Assembly: GCA_008828725.1 (NCBI GenBank)
Contig: MEHQ01003287.1
Span: 77,203 to 141,202, forward strand
DNA from: Saccharina japonica
Lineage: Eukaryota > Sar > Phaeophyceae > Laminariales > Laminariaceae
Reading direction: 5' to 3'
Length of the DNA: 64,000 nucleotides
A model generated the notes under the pieces. The model ran no database searches. It had not been told where the DNA came from and saw nothing but the letters and a program-made list of their open reading frames with translations. The first letter of the stretch is position 1. Every line of letters begins with the position of its first letter. A program made the translations under genes and the position numbers. Of this stretch, positions 33,401 through 47,319 are shown one piece after another.

Positions 33401-36400
33401 ACATGCCGTGGGCGGTGAAGTATCATAATCGTCACTTTTCGGCCGTCAATTTTCCTCTCGGGATCATTCCAGGACGGACCCCTTAGGGCCCGAATTAACG
33501 AGTATAAAATAAATTCAATTTGGAAAAAATAAAATTCAAATTCGCTTTTCATTGGTCAACACACGCGCCAGCACCAACTATTGTGCCCCAAGATCCTAAT
33601 CTTTGGTGCTGGTGCGTGTGTTGACCAATGAAAAGCGGATTTTAATTTGTTTTTTTCCAAATTGGTGTTTTTTCTTCTTCGTTAAGGGCCCATCTTAACG
33701 AAGACAGCAAAAATTCAATTTGGAAAATAAAATCCTATTTGAATGTGATTTCGCAAAAAAAACTGGTTTACGTCCTATGGGGAATAGTGAATTGCTCGTT
33801 CAAATATTTATGAAATCGAAAAAACGCAGCATGCGTCACAGCGCCCAGGTGAAAAAAATCGACGAGAGGAGACGAGAGGGAAAGCATGCGTCGACGCGTG
33901 CGCGCCGCCGCCAGCATACTTTTGCTTTTGACCGCCCAGGCTAGGAAGCTATCGCTCTCAGGGTCTCCTGGGTGGGCGTAGGGATCCCTGGAACGCCACG
34001 GGCTGAGATGACACACTTAGTAGACGAGCAAGGGGAATGCCGAACCTTACGCACGGGCGCGCGAAAAAACTTAAGGCGGGTACCCGGGGGGGGGGGACCT
34101 CATTGTTGGCCTACGTCAGGAAATGACATCTCTGGGGCCGGGTGGGGGGGGGGGTGTACTTCATTTGAATCCATGCATGGCCGTAGTCGTATATATGACC
34201 ATAAGCTGTCGCATCCCTACAATGCCGGGACTGAGCACGTCGGGTTTTCACCGACCAGGAAAATATTGCTTGCACGGAGGGGGGGGGAAGACAGACACCC
34301 TATGACCACGGCTTGTCCAGAATATCGCTGGGGAAAAAAAAAAAAAAACACACGAGATGAGCTGGAAAGTAAAAGCGATGAAATAAAAAAACGTCCCTCC
34401 CAATCGTTTTTATATCCGAGAAGAGCTCAATCAAAACTCACTTAAGAAACGCTTATTTCTTGTTTCGGGCCCGAGGCTGCACTAACTACAGTTTGTTTTT
34501 TTATGTGTGTGCTGCGTTAATTTCTGTACAAATTTCATGTATTTATCATTTTGTCGTCTAAAACTCGCTCAAGTCCCTACTTGTTATTCTTACGTACTGT
34601 CGCGTACTGTAAAGCAGTTCAACATACTACTGTTATACCATGCTGTATCCTGCTTAATATCAGGTCCAACATACTGCTTACTGGTACAGCAGAACAACAT
34701 ACCTGGTACTGCTTACAGGAGTACTATTAATAACACACTGCTTACAGCAGTACAACATACTGCTTACAGCGGAACAACATACTGCTTACAGCAGAACAAA
34801 CAACATACTGCTTACAGCAGCAGTACAACATACTGATTACGGCAGCAGCACAACAAACTGCTTACAGCAGCAGTACAACATACTGTTCGCTTACGGTATG
34901 ATACGATAGGTCTACATACTGCTGTGCGCGCACCTTGGGAGTCATCGCGGAGATGGGCAGACGCACGGTAGGCGTGTTCACCCCCTTCTTGTTTGACAGC
35001 TTGCCCCCAACGTCGACCCTGCAGCTCACGTAGCCCTCTCCGCTGTCCACAACCGTCATGCGCAGCTTGCCGTCGTCCAGAAGTAGAGAGTCACCCTGAT
35101 TTTCGAGGAGGGGGAGGGGGGGGGCGGGGGGGGGGGCGGGGGGGTGTATACTCATGTTTGCTGCCACGGTAGTCATATGGACCATAGACCCTCGCATCCC
35201 TACAATGTCCGGGAGACGGAGCGCGTTGCGGTTTTCACCAACCAGGCAGACATGCTTGCCCACCAAGCGCGATAAACGCCTGAGGTTATTGGGCGGAGTC
35301 CGCATGGAGGGCTGAGCTGCCATCCTGCTATAGAACCGCCTCTGAGGCGGACTTGCATATGCGACGGACAGGCTTCAATGAGCTTAATTTAATTCTGGGT
35401 GGCCACTTCCGGCAGACAGCAATGGGTTTTACTATTGTAAACTGCTCGCCGCGAACGCCTTACCATATAACCTACGTGAAACGACCATTCCCCTTTGTGC
35501 GGAAACAAAGGTTCCTCCACCCCGCACAAATGATCTACTCGACCGCAGCTTTGGTGAACCGCCAAAAAAAAATAACAAAAAAAAACGGCACCCTTGGTCG
35601 TTCTAGCCTCACGCAGGCGAAGCTGGCCAGTGTTTTACAGCGTTCGTTGCCAAAACCTTACGCCAACCCACCTATAAATATAATTATATTTATATTTAGG
35701 GCGGAGCGTGCGGCGGGTGTACTCCATATCCAGGGGGACGGGGACGGCGGGCGTACTCATTTGCTGCTTGCCTTAGCCCATTTGACCATTAACCACGCAT
35801 TCCCCTTTCGAGACGCCGAGCACTGATATCGGGGGGGGGGGGGGCGGTGGTCCCAATTTTCGTTTTTCGTTAGTTTTTTTCCTTCCTCGCCCTCTGATTT
35901 GTTTTTATGTTTTTTTTTCGTTTTATGTTCCGAGGCACGAAGACGCGAAAACAAACAATAATAAGCAGGCACGGCGTACGCTACGGGCAGATCAATAGGG
36001 CCAAAACGGTGTATCGCTGCGTGACTCGTCGAACGAAACAACCATAGTATTTGTTTTTGTAGTATATACTCGACATACGATCCTTCGGACGAAACTACAA
36101 ATGCGGCGTAACTACTGGTACCAATAGTCACCGGCAAAAATCAAGCCAAGCAAGCAACTGACGGACAGCTCAACCTTCTCGCTATTTCAGCAACAACAAC
36201 AACAACAACAAAAAGGCAGCCGAAAGCAAAAAAAAAGAAAGAAAAAAACTGATCAGCTCCTCCGCTCAGCTTCAGCTTCAACTTTCGTTCAAAACAGCTT
36301 CATTGACACTGGCCAGCTCTCACCTCCTTGAGGGTGTCGATGATCTCCTTGTGGGGAAGCCTCACGCGGGGTCCCGAGTCTCCCGGCTCGTCGTCCATGT

Positions 36401-39400
36401 CGAACCCGCGCAACAGCGTGCCCGGTCTACCAGGTCACCCTTGTCCGCCGCCACAAGACAAAAAAAAATATGCGCCACAATTGCCAGCAGAGGGGGGGGG
36501 GGGGGGCCAGAGGGGCACGTCGTTTCGTGTCCAGAATCGAGGTGGAACGCCACGACAGCTACAGGAGGGGCACGGGGCTGCCTTACTTTGATGTCTTGCT
36601 ATACGACCTGCCGCGCGGAGAGGCACAAGCGTCCATCACCCAACAAAGGCAACGGGCCACGACATCGACGCCTACCACCCACTCACCACCCACCCCCCCC
36701 CCAACGCCGACATGCCATCCAGCACTTCTTGCGAAACCCTCCCCACGGCTTATACATGAGCGGGAGTTCGGGTTTCGTACGTCTCTCTCCTTTTTCGCAA
36801 CTTGTCTTCACACTCACATGTATTTAGTGTGCCTAATGAAGCATTTCATCTGAACATGCCCTTCCATTCCCTACTTGAAAAACCCATCGCACAAACCATT
36901 GCTGTCCTGCGTTGGCCGACCACCATTCAAAGCACACGCCTCATATTACTGCAACAAACCGATCCCAAGCCCTTAATTCCAAAATACTTAGTTCGTCCCG
37001 AAAGCACGGAGATGCCCTCGTAAACCGACCACTCTAAACATACCGCCGTTATGCAACGTGCTTGTTCTGCCGTAACTGCACAATCGACACACTCACCCCC
37101 CCCCCTCCCTCTCCCCCTGCCCCCTACACGCCTCCTGCGCCCTCACCGTGTCCTTTCTCGAGACCCCCAACTCGTGAGCTTCGGCCCTGAAGGTCCGCGA
37201 GGATGCCAGATGGGGTGCTTGTACTTCGCCTCGAATCTCGCGGATTATTGTCACCCCAGCTGTCGGGCGCGTACGAGACAGCAGCCAGCAGCAGCAGAAG
37301 CCAGCCAGCAGTAGTCGCGCCGACAGACAGGCGGTAGGGGGGGAAAAGAAGGGCCATCGTCGTTTTCGCAACAGAACTATCAAATATCACCATCCTGAGC
37401 CGTCACTAGAGCGGCGAAATCGCGACCCCCGCACGTTATTAAAATTGCTTCCTACAAAGGTAAACCCCCAGTACCGCTTTATATCTACGTTACTCTTTCC
37501 GCCTCTTGAAGGGCAAGCGCCGCATGCGCCGCGCGGCTTAGTATTAGTAGCTCTGGATTGCGATCATCAGCGCGTACATGCATTGTCTTGCGTCGAAGAC
37601 TCAACATTCAGTCATCGACCAAGCAACGCCCCGCCCCCGCCCCCCTCCCCCGTCTCAACCAGGGCATGCCGTGGTCAATTGGTTCAAATGACTTTGGGCA
37701 AGCAAACAAATGAGTTACCCCCCCCCCCCGTCCCCCCAACGGCTACTCCAGCTCGAAGGGCATGCGCGGTCAATGTTAAAATGACCAAGGTAAGCCAAAT
37801 AAGTTTTACGCACCCCCCCTCCCCCCTCTCTCCCTATTTATAGCGCACCTCGAGCCTTCTCCTCGACTATTGCGCCGCCGTGGCGAGAAGTTCCAGCCGT
37901 TAACACGTCGACGCCAGCCAGGAAGAGCCCCCTTCGATCTTTGCTCGAACGTGCAGCGACGCCGCGGGCCCCAGCGGTTCGCCAATTCTAAGCAAACGTC
38001 AACGGCGTGGGTGTGGGTAGGTGGGGTAGGAGCGGCCCAGCGTAGCAGTCAGAGAGAAGATTGATTTTTGGGCGAGAGAAACCATGAACAGCATGCGCTA
38101 CCGAGAAAAACATATACAGACTCTTGGTAATATTATTGCTACGTACCGGTACCGTATCATAAAACTATCATTCGAAGCGATATACCAGGTAACGCGTCAC
38201 GTACGTACCGGTATGATACCAGCGTATATGTTTTCCCTGGGGGCTGAGAGGTGGGGGGGTTGCGGGCTGCCTATTATAGTCATATCTTCTGTTTTTCCTG
38301 CTGAAATTTGCGGTGATCTGCGGGCTGCTGTAAATAAAGGCCATCACCCATCAGCCCACCGCATTGCTGTATCAAAACCCCAAATACCGGGTTCCAGAGA
38401 GGCAAAAAATGCGGCAAAATGGAGTGCTACTCTTTCCGCTACGTAAAACCCATTCCAGAACGCTGCAAAACTGATCCAACCACCATAATTCCAGAGTAGT
38501 TTTGTCCCCCAAAAACGTGGCGCGCGGACCGTTCTCTAACCATTCAAGAACTCGTCCCACGAATTTTGGGGCGACAAATTACTTGGCAATTTAGTCTAGG
38601 ATTTTTTTTTTTGAGTTCTAAGGCGCCCGTATTATGGGCACCGTATTAACGAGTATGACAACTAAATTCAATTTGGCGAAAAAATAAAATTCAAATTACG
38701 CTTTTAATTGAGTCAACACCACGCACCAGCCCCTCAAAGATTAGGATTTGTGGGTCTAATGCAATTTTGAAACTGAGACGCAAAAAACCAAGAAGTTCCC
38801 AGGACCTTCTTTTCCAAATAATTCAATCCAAATTGAGGAGTTGCCCCGACTTACCGTGCCATGTCCCACGGTGGGCAACGCCCCCGGTACAAATCTGGTT
38901 CATTTTCTTTGGTGGCATCGAATGGACCCACGACCGAGCGCGACAACACGTGAACCACAACCCGAGGCCACCGCGGACAACAGCCGGCCCACGCCTATAG
39001 ACCATAGCTCACAGCGCTACCCCGGCGGTACTGGCGCCTCAAAACCAATCATTGGCGCGTCGCAATCCCAACTTTTCAACCAGTCGGCATGCTCCAACCC
39101 GATCANNNNNNNNNNNNNNNNNNNNNNNNNNNNNNNNNNNNNNNNNNNNNNNNNNNNNNNNNNNNNNNNNNNNNNNNNNNNNNNNNNNNNNNNNNNNNNN
39201 NNNNNNNNNNNNNNNNNNNNNNNNNNNNNNNNNNNNNGGGGGGGGGGGGGGAGGGGGGGGGGGGGGGCACTCGTTTCGTGTCCAGGAATCGAGGTGGAAC
39301 GCCACGACGAGGACAGGAGGGCACGGGGCTGCTACTGATGTCTGCTATACGACCTGCCGCGGAGAGCGCACAAGGTCCATCACCCAACAAGGCAACGGGC

Positions 39401-42400
39401 CACGACATGCGCCACCACCCACCCACCCACCCACCCCCACGCGACATGCATCCAGCACTTCTTGGAAACCCTCCGCACGGCTATACATGTAGCGGGAGTC
39501 GGGTTTCGTACGTGCTCTCTCCTTTTCGCAACTTGTCTTCACACTCACAGTATTTAGTGTGTAGTGTAGATTCATCGTGAAAATGCCTTCCATTCCTACT
39601 GAAAAACCCAATCGCACAACCATTGCTGTCCTGCGTGGCGCGACCACCATCAAAGCACACGCCTCATATTACTGCAAAAACCGATCCCAGTCTAATTCCA
39701 AATACTTAGTTCGTCTCCGAAAGCACGGATGCCCTCGTAAACCGACTACCTCTAACATACCGGTATGCAACGTGCTTGTTCTGCCGTAACTGCACCAGGA
39801 GACCCTGAGAGCGATAGCTTCCTAGCCTGGGCGGTCAAAAGCAAAAGTATGCTGGCGGCGGCGCGCACGCGTCGACGCATGCTTTCCCTCTCGTCTCCTC
39901 TCGTCGATTATTTTCACCTGGGCGATGTGACGCATGCTGCGTTTTTTCGATTTCATAAATATTTGAACGAGCAATTCACTATTACCCATAGGACGTAAAC
40001 CAGTTTTTTTTTGCGAAATCACATTCAAATAGGATTTTATTTTCCAAATTGAATTTTTGCTGTCTTCGTTAAGATGGGCCCTTAACGAAGAAGAAAAAAC
40101 ATCAATTTGGAAAAAAACAAATTAAAATCCGCTTTTCATTGGTCAACACACGCACCAGCACCAAAGATTAGGATCTTGGGGCACAATAGTTGGTGCTGGC
40201 GCGTGTGTTGACCAATGAAAAGCGAATTTGAATTTTATTTTTTCCAAATTGAATTTATTTTATACTCGTTAATTCGGGGCACAAACCACCCCCCCCCCCC
40301 CCCCCCCCTCCCCTCCCCCGCCCCCTACACGCCTCCTGCGCCCCTCACCGTGTCCTTTTCGAAGACCCCAACTCGGAGCTTCGGCCCCTGAAGGTCCGCG
40401 AGGATGCAGATGGGGTGCTTGTACTTCGCCTCAATCTCGCGGATTATTGTCACCAGCTGTCGGGGCGGGTACGAGACAGCAGCAGCAGCAGCAGAAGCAG
40501 CAGCAGTAGTCGCGCCGACAGACAGGCGGGAGGGGGGGGAAAAGAAGGGCATCGTCGTTTTCGCCAAGAACTATCAAATATCACCATCCTAGCCGTCACT
40601 AGAGCGGGAATCGCGACCCCCACGTATTATAAGTGTCCTACAAAGGTAAACCAGTACGCTTTTATTCTAGGTACTCTTCCGCTCTTGAAGGGCAAGCGCC
40701 GCATGCCGCCCGCGCGGCTTAGTATTAGTAGCTCTGGAGCGGATCATCAGCGGTACATGCATGTCTTGGTCGAAGACTCAACATTCAGTCATCGACCAAG
40801 CAAGCCCCGCCCCCGCCCCCTCCCCCGTCTCGAAAGGGATGCGTGGTCAATGGTCAAATGACTTGGGCAAGCAACAAATGAGTACCCCCCCCCCCCCCCT
40901 CCCCCCCAACGGTACTCCAGCTCGAAAGGGATGCGCGGTCAATGGTAAAATGACCAAGGTAAGCAAATAAGTACGCACCCCCCCTCCCCCTCTCTCCCTA
41001 TTTATAGCGCACCTCAGCCTTCTCCTCGTGCGCGCCGTGGGAGAAGTTCAGCCGGAACACGTCGACGCCAGCCAGGAAGAGCCCTTCGATCTGCTCGAAC
41101 GTGCAGGACGCCGGGCCCAGGGTCGCAATCTAAGCAAACGTCAACGGGTGGGGTGGGTAGGGGTGGGGTAGGAGGGCAGGGTAGGTCAGAGATTGATTTT
41201 TGGGGAGAGAAACCATTGACAGCATGTGTACCGAAAAACATATACGACTGGTAATATTTATTGTACGTACCGGTACCCGGTATCATAAACTATCATCGAA
41301 GGTATATACCAGGTAAGGTACGTACGTACCGGTATGATACCAGGTATATGTTTTCCCTGGGGGGAGAGGGGGGGTGGGGGTTGCTATTATAGTCATATCT
41401 TCTGTTTTCTGTGAATTTGGTGATCTGCGGTGTGCTGTAAATAAAGGCCATCACCCATCACCCACCCATTGCTGTATCAACCCAAATACCGGTTCAAGAG
41501 AGGCAAAAATGGCAAAATGGAGTGTACTCTTTCGTACGTAAAACCCATTCAGAACGCTGCAAAACTGATCCAACACTAATTCCAAGTAGTTTGTCCCCAA
41601 AAACGTGGGGGGACCGGTTCTTAACCCATCAAGAACTGGTCCCACGAATTTGGGGACAAATTACTTGGAATTAGTCTAGGATTTTTTTTTTGAGTTCTAA
41701 GGGCCCGTATTAGGGCCCGTATTAACGAGTATGAAATAAATTCAATTTGGAAAAAATAAAATTCAAATACGCTTTTAATTGGTCAACACACGCACCAGCA
41801 TCAAAGATTAGGATCTTGGGGTCTAATCAATTTGAANTGGACGAAAAAANCAAGAAGGTCCCAGGACCTTCTTTTCCAAATAATTCAAATCAAATTGAGG
41901 AGTTGGCCCGACTTGGACCGGCATGTCCACGGTGGGCAAACGCCCCCGGTACAATCTGGTCATTTCTTGGTGGCATCGATGACCACGACCGAGGCGACAA
42001 CACGTGAACCACAACCCGAGGCCACCGGGACAACAGCCACGCCCACGCCTATAGACAATAGCACAGCGTACCCCGGCGGTGGCGCCTCAAAACCAATCAT
42101 GGCGGTCGCAATCCCAACTTTCCAACCAGCTCGATGCTCCAACCCGATCAAAAACCGAGCGATCGACCCAAAAACAACATGATACGCTCAAGACTTCGAT
42201 AACACAATCGCCGCCCCTGTCTCTCTCCCCCCCCCCCCCCCGTAGTTATGTTCACCTTAATTTTTATGTTTAATCGGTGGCGACTCTTTCTTCCCTCGCT
42301 CGGGAAATATTGTGAAATGACACAGGACCGTGCCGACCTGGACTTCGCTCTCATCGTGCCCGGGGGCGTGGACGTGGTGGCTCTGTCCTTCGTGCAGAAG

Positions 42401-44914
42401 GCGGCCGACGTACAGGAGCTGAAGGACGTCGTGCAAGGGCGTTGCAGGGTGAGTGGGAGAGGGAGGGCGGCGTGTGTTTTTTTCTGATCACTCAGTCGGT
42501 ATTATATTCCTCACGCTATCGCAAAATCTGAATACTCGTGCTGGCTAGTAAACATGTTCTATTGTTTGCGGGGAGGGCGTTCCTGACCACCCTGACAGCT
42601 CAGCGTACAGTCCAATGCGTCACACCTCGGCCAGACGATTTATTCTCAGTTCATGATGATCTAGATCTTTCAAAGCAGGTAGATTCCTGATCTGTTATGG
42701 TGTAGCTCGTGTTGCAGGGGTGGGAGCCGCGTAATCTGCGTGTCCTACGACATACATGTCTTCTGGGTTGGATTTGTACTATTGCACAGATCCTTGTACA
42801 ACATATCAAAACGGGGAGGGCGTTCCTGACCACCCTGACAGCTCAGCGTACAGTCCAATGCGTCACACCTCGGCCAGACGATTTATTCTCAGTTCATGAT
42901 GATCTAGATCTTTCAAAGCAGGTAGATTCCTGATCTGTTATGGTGTAGCTCGTGTTGCAGGGGTGGGAGCCGCGTAATCTGCGTGTCCTACGACATACAT
43001 GTCTTCTGGGTTGGATTTGTACTATTGCACAGATCCTTGTACAACATATCAAAACAGCAGGTCATACTCTAGATGATATATCTGTCAGTGATCTGTAGAT
43101 CTATCTGTAAATTATATATCTGCATGGAAAAGGCATATAGTCAGCCGTCGATGTAGAAACAGTAGATCGTCTCCAGTGTTTTGTTTGGGCCCGAAGAGGA
43201 TTCCTGTTATGCCCCTTGCTGGGACCAGCTGCGTATATCATAACTTGCACCTGGTATCTTGTTTTTTTTTGTTCCAGCCGATCGCCCGCGATAAAAACAC
43301 CACCAGTAATTGATTATTTACTCCGGTGGGGATACCAAAATCAAAGAAGTATTGTGCGCACTTACGTACTTGACCATCATCATTTTGTTGTTGTTGTTGT
43401 TGTGTTGCATCCGGCAGGTGATGGCTAAAATCGAGAAGCCGCAAGCAGTCGACGACCTGGAGGAGATCGTTGCCCTGTGCGACGCGATCATGGTGGCCCG
43501 GTACGTTTTGACCCCCCCCACACCTGCTATGGTCATACGACTACGGCCATGCATGAAAATGAAGTACACCCCCACACCTGCTCACAAGCGGTTCTTGGTA
43601 GGATGCAGCTCACCCTTCATGCGACTCGCCCAAACCTCACGGCGCTTCGCGCTTGGTGCTAGCAATGTCTGCCTGCTCCTGCCTTACAAGCAAGTGTCTG
43701 ATTTGCTTGCAAGCGTCTGCCCACAACAAAGCGCCCCCCCCCCAAGAGCTCCGTCCCGGCATTGTAGGGATGCGAGGGTCTATGGTCATACGACTACGGC
43801 CGTGCACGACATGAGTACCCCCCCCCCCAAGAGCCGCGCGCGCCACCTTGCGAATTTCTGACCGACCTCTTGAGGCTGCCGAGTACTGTCAAGTACCTGA
43901 ACCTCAAAAAGACTGACACTCCCTGTCCTTTATCTCTCCCTGCCGTACCCCCGTTGTGTGCCTTGCCCTCTCTCCTCCTCCAGAGGTGACCTCGGGGTGG
44001 AGATGCCCCCCGAGCTCGTCCCCATCACGCAGAAACGCATCATCGACTGCTGCAGGCGCCAGGGGAAGCCGGTCATCGTCGCCACGCAGATGCTCGAGTC
44101 CATGATTGAGGTGTGCTTACAACAGTACGTACTGTAGTATTTATATCAGGTAGACATGTTTTTGAGGTTCGCTCTGCTCCGCGACTGGAACCTTGAAACT
44201 TGGAGAAAAAAAAAACGATTACTGGTTGCTTCCACAGCTGTCAGATTTTGATTCCCCTCAATGGGTATAAGGGATATACACCCTTCTTCCCTGTACAGAT
44301 GCTTTTTTTCCTTTTTTTTTTTCTATAGCGCAGCAGGTGGTGGTGGTGGTTGAATTGCGTGCCTGATCCGCCTCGTTGATGCCTTACGTAGCCTTTTTTG
44401 AGAGAAAACCTCCTCGGCAGCCGCCGATACCGGCACAGCAGTGCGGGCACACCTGAGGGAAGGCCAGGCCGCTTCGAGCACCGACCGACATGACGTTCGA
44501 TTTTTGTCTCTTCCGCCTATTGGTGTGCAGTACGTCCGCGTTTGTCTTTGCCTATCGCCATAGAGCTCCCGTCGCCTGCTGTCACCTTGTCCTCACGCCT
44601 TGTCTTGTTTTTTTTTTTCGTTAGTTGTTCAATCTCTATTGTCTCCTCTACCCGTCTCTACTTTTCTCTACTTCTCTTTGTCATTTTCTTGATTATCGTC
44701 TCAATCTTTCTTTTTTTCCTCTCCTTCTCTGCCTCGTTCTCGTTATATTCTTCGCTTCCTCCTCCTCCTCTTTTTATCTCCCTCTTGCTTCCCTTCTCTT
44801 ACCCCTCTACCGTCTTTCCCTCCCCCTGTTTCACTCCCCCTCCCTCACCCCCTTCTTCTTTCTCACATGTTCGGTTTTTGCTTGCGTCTCCTCTCTCCCT
44901 CTCACTCACCCCCC

Positions 44915-44954
<40 letters not shown>

Positions 44955-45945
44955 GATAAAAAAAAGAACCCCACCCCCACCCGTGCCGAGGCTTCGGATG
45001 TGGCGACAGCAATCTACGACGGGGCTGACGGGATCATGCTTTCCGCGGAGTCGGCGGCGGGAAAGTTCCCCATGGAGAGCGTGGGGATGCAGCAGAAGAT
45101 CATCACCGCTGTTGAGAACGACCCGGTGAGACTGGCTGGAGAGAGCGAGCTAAGAGCCTGGGGTGGGGAGGGGAGGGTTGGGATGCGAGCTGCACGGGTG
45201 CAGCAGTCCCGCGCGATTCGGACTTCAGACCGCTTCGGTACCCACTCGCTGTCCGCGTCATAGGACGGAGGGGATGGTAGAGGTGAGAGGGCTGGGTTGG
45301 GGGAGGGGGAGGGGGAGATTGTGCTTTCCGCTTTTCTGGTGGGCGTCGTTTCACGCTACAACGATAACTACGACGTGAACGACCGCCTTTTTGTTTTGCG
45401 GTGTGAGCCCAATTCCATGGCAACTCTAACTGCCTGCCGGGTTTTTTGTGCTTCCCGCGCATGTTTCTGTGGCTCAGTGGAACTGCCCGTGCGGGTTATA
45501 TGTATGCCGCGTTGGTTTTGGCAGACGGAGTGCGTCTGTTTTCCTCGAAAGCGTCCTTGGAACTGCGCGCCGCGCCTATTGCGGCTCGGCGGCTTTGTTT
45601 TTTCTCGCAATGTTCGTTTTGGGATCTGGAGCCCGTAACCTCTGCTGTTAAAGGTGTAGGATGCTGAAGAGATGGGCGCGTACGCAGCCGGTGCATTGCG
45701 TGCGTGCCCACCGTGAGCGGGACGCCGGGGACCACCAAGGGGTGCCTCGAACGCGGTGCTCTTGTCCCGTACGACTGCGGCCATCCATGACATAAGTACC
45801 CCCATCTCCCCCCCTCGCCGAATCGGGTTATTGTATTGATGCCATGCGTGAACGTTGGAACGACAGCAGCAGCAACAACAACACCAACAACAACAATAGT
45901 AGCAACACCACTAAAGACAACGGCATTAGCAACAACGTGGACAGC

Positions 45946-45987
<42 letters not shown>

Positions 45988-46424
45988 ATCAGCTGCCACA
46001 CAATATCAACAACAGCAGCACAAACAACAACATCAACAAGACAACAATAAAAAGCAACACCAGCCACAATCGCAAACCGCAACAGTATCAGTAACCGTTA
46101 CATCTTCCCCCGATTGCGTCAATCCCACCGGCACGAACAGCTGTACCGCAGATACATGCTCACCCAGAGCGAGAAGCAGAGGACCGGGTCTGCAACGGAC
46201 GCCATCACCATGGCCGCCCGTCAGGTATCATTATCATACTTGCCGCCTGCCATCATGTGTAGTAGTACTCTATTAGTAGGATCATAGTAAAGTAGTTCAG
46301 TACTATTAGGGTTAGGATGCTGTACCACGTATTACAGCAGTAGTACACGCGAGTATAACTGGTGGTATATTCGTAGTATTAGTGGTGGTAGTAGTAGTAG
46401 TAGTAGTAGCAGTAGTAGTGTAGC

Positions 46425-46474
<50 letters not shown>

Positions 46475-46499
46475 CAGTAGCAGCAGCAGTAGCAGTAGC

Positions 46500-46534
<35 letters not shown>

Positions 46535-47251
46535 CAGCAGTAGCAGCAGCAGCAGTAGTAGTCCAGCCGCCGCCTCCTCGAATGAGTCACAATGACTGCT
46601 GTCCCGTTCACGTCGTTCTACGACTGCATGGGTGGCGCGTTGCTGAGACTATTTTTGTCAAGTACCAATATCCATACCACTGCTGAAGTGGTTTCATTAG
46701 AGGTCTAGGTATGTATATATAACCCTTGGCTCAGCTTGGACAAAATGCTTGCCTGCCCAGCTCAGCGTTTGCGCCGCTTGCACCGCTCTTCTCTTTCTCG
46801 CTCGACGTCGAGTATAACCCCACCCCCCTCCCCTTGTTTGCCTGTCTGCTGCTCGCCTGCTTCTTTTGCACCGCTTTCGCTCCGTTTTTTGCTCCACTTT
46901 TGCTCCCTTTTTTTGCGCCGCTTTTTGCTCCATTTTGTCTTTTGCGACGTTTTTTTCGCGTCGCTTCTTCGCCGTGTTTTGTTTGGCTCCGTTTTTTTTT
47001 TGCGGGCCGCGTTTCTCAATTTTTGCGCACTCAGGTGGCTGACACGCTCGGGGCAAAGGCCATCGTGGTGTTCACCTCCAGAGGGACCACCGTCAACAAG
47101 GCCGCCCAGCTGCGGCCCAACGTGCCCGTCATGGGCGTGACGCCGAACATCGAGACCGCCCGGGGACTAGCCCTGACGTGGGGGGTGTACCCGGCCGTGA
47201 TCGACACGGGCAGCGACGACGTCAACTTCCGCACGATGCTCTTCAAGGTGT

Positions 47252-47319
<68 letters not shown>

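Larger units (their letters stand above)
36491..39105. repeat. Segment copy 1: indel-rich version of 39238-42151
   Basis: The two segments are in direct orientation and match along their whole length. Copy 1 is 2615 bp; copy 2 is about 2430 bp once its 484-bp inserted element is removed. The excess is scattered single-base insertions, as in raw single-molecule reads. Copy 1 ends exactly at the N gap. Confidence 0.8.
39238..42151. repeat. Segment copy 2: clean version
   Basis: Contains open pyruvate kinase exons 3 and 4, and an extra 484-bp element at 39795-40278 that copy 1 lacks. Single N lie at 41837 and 41850. Confidence 0.8.

Noticed and set aside
42570..43055. CRISPR-like repeated structure
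   Set aside because: Two adjacent 243-bp units without spacers: a tandem duplication in a eukaryotic intron.
44542..45263. Ser/Leu/Pro-rich frames of about 200 codons
   Set aside because: Pyrimidine-rich intron read through into pyruvate kinase exon 10; only 44967-45125 is supported.
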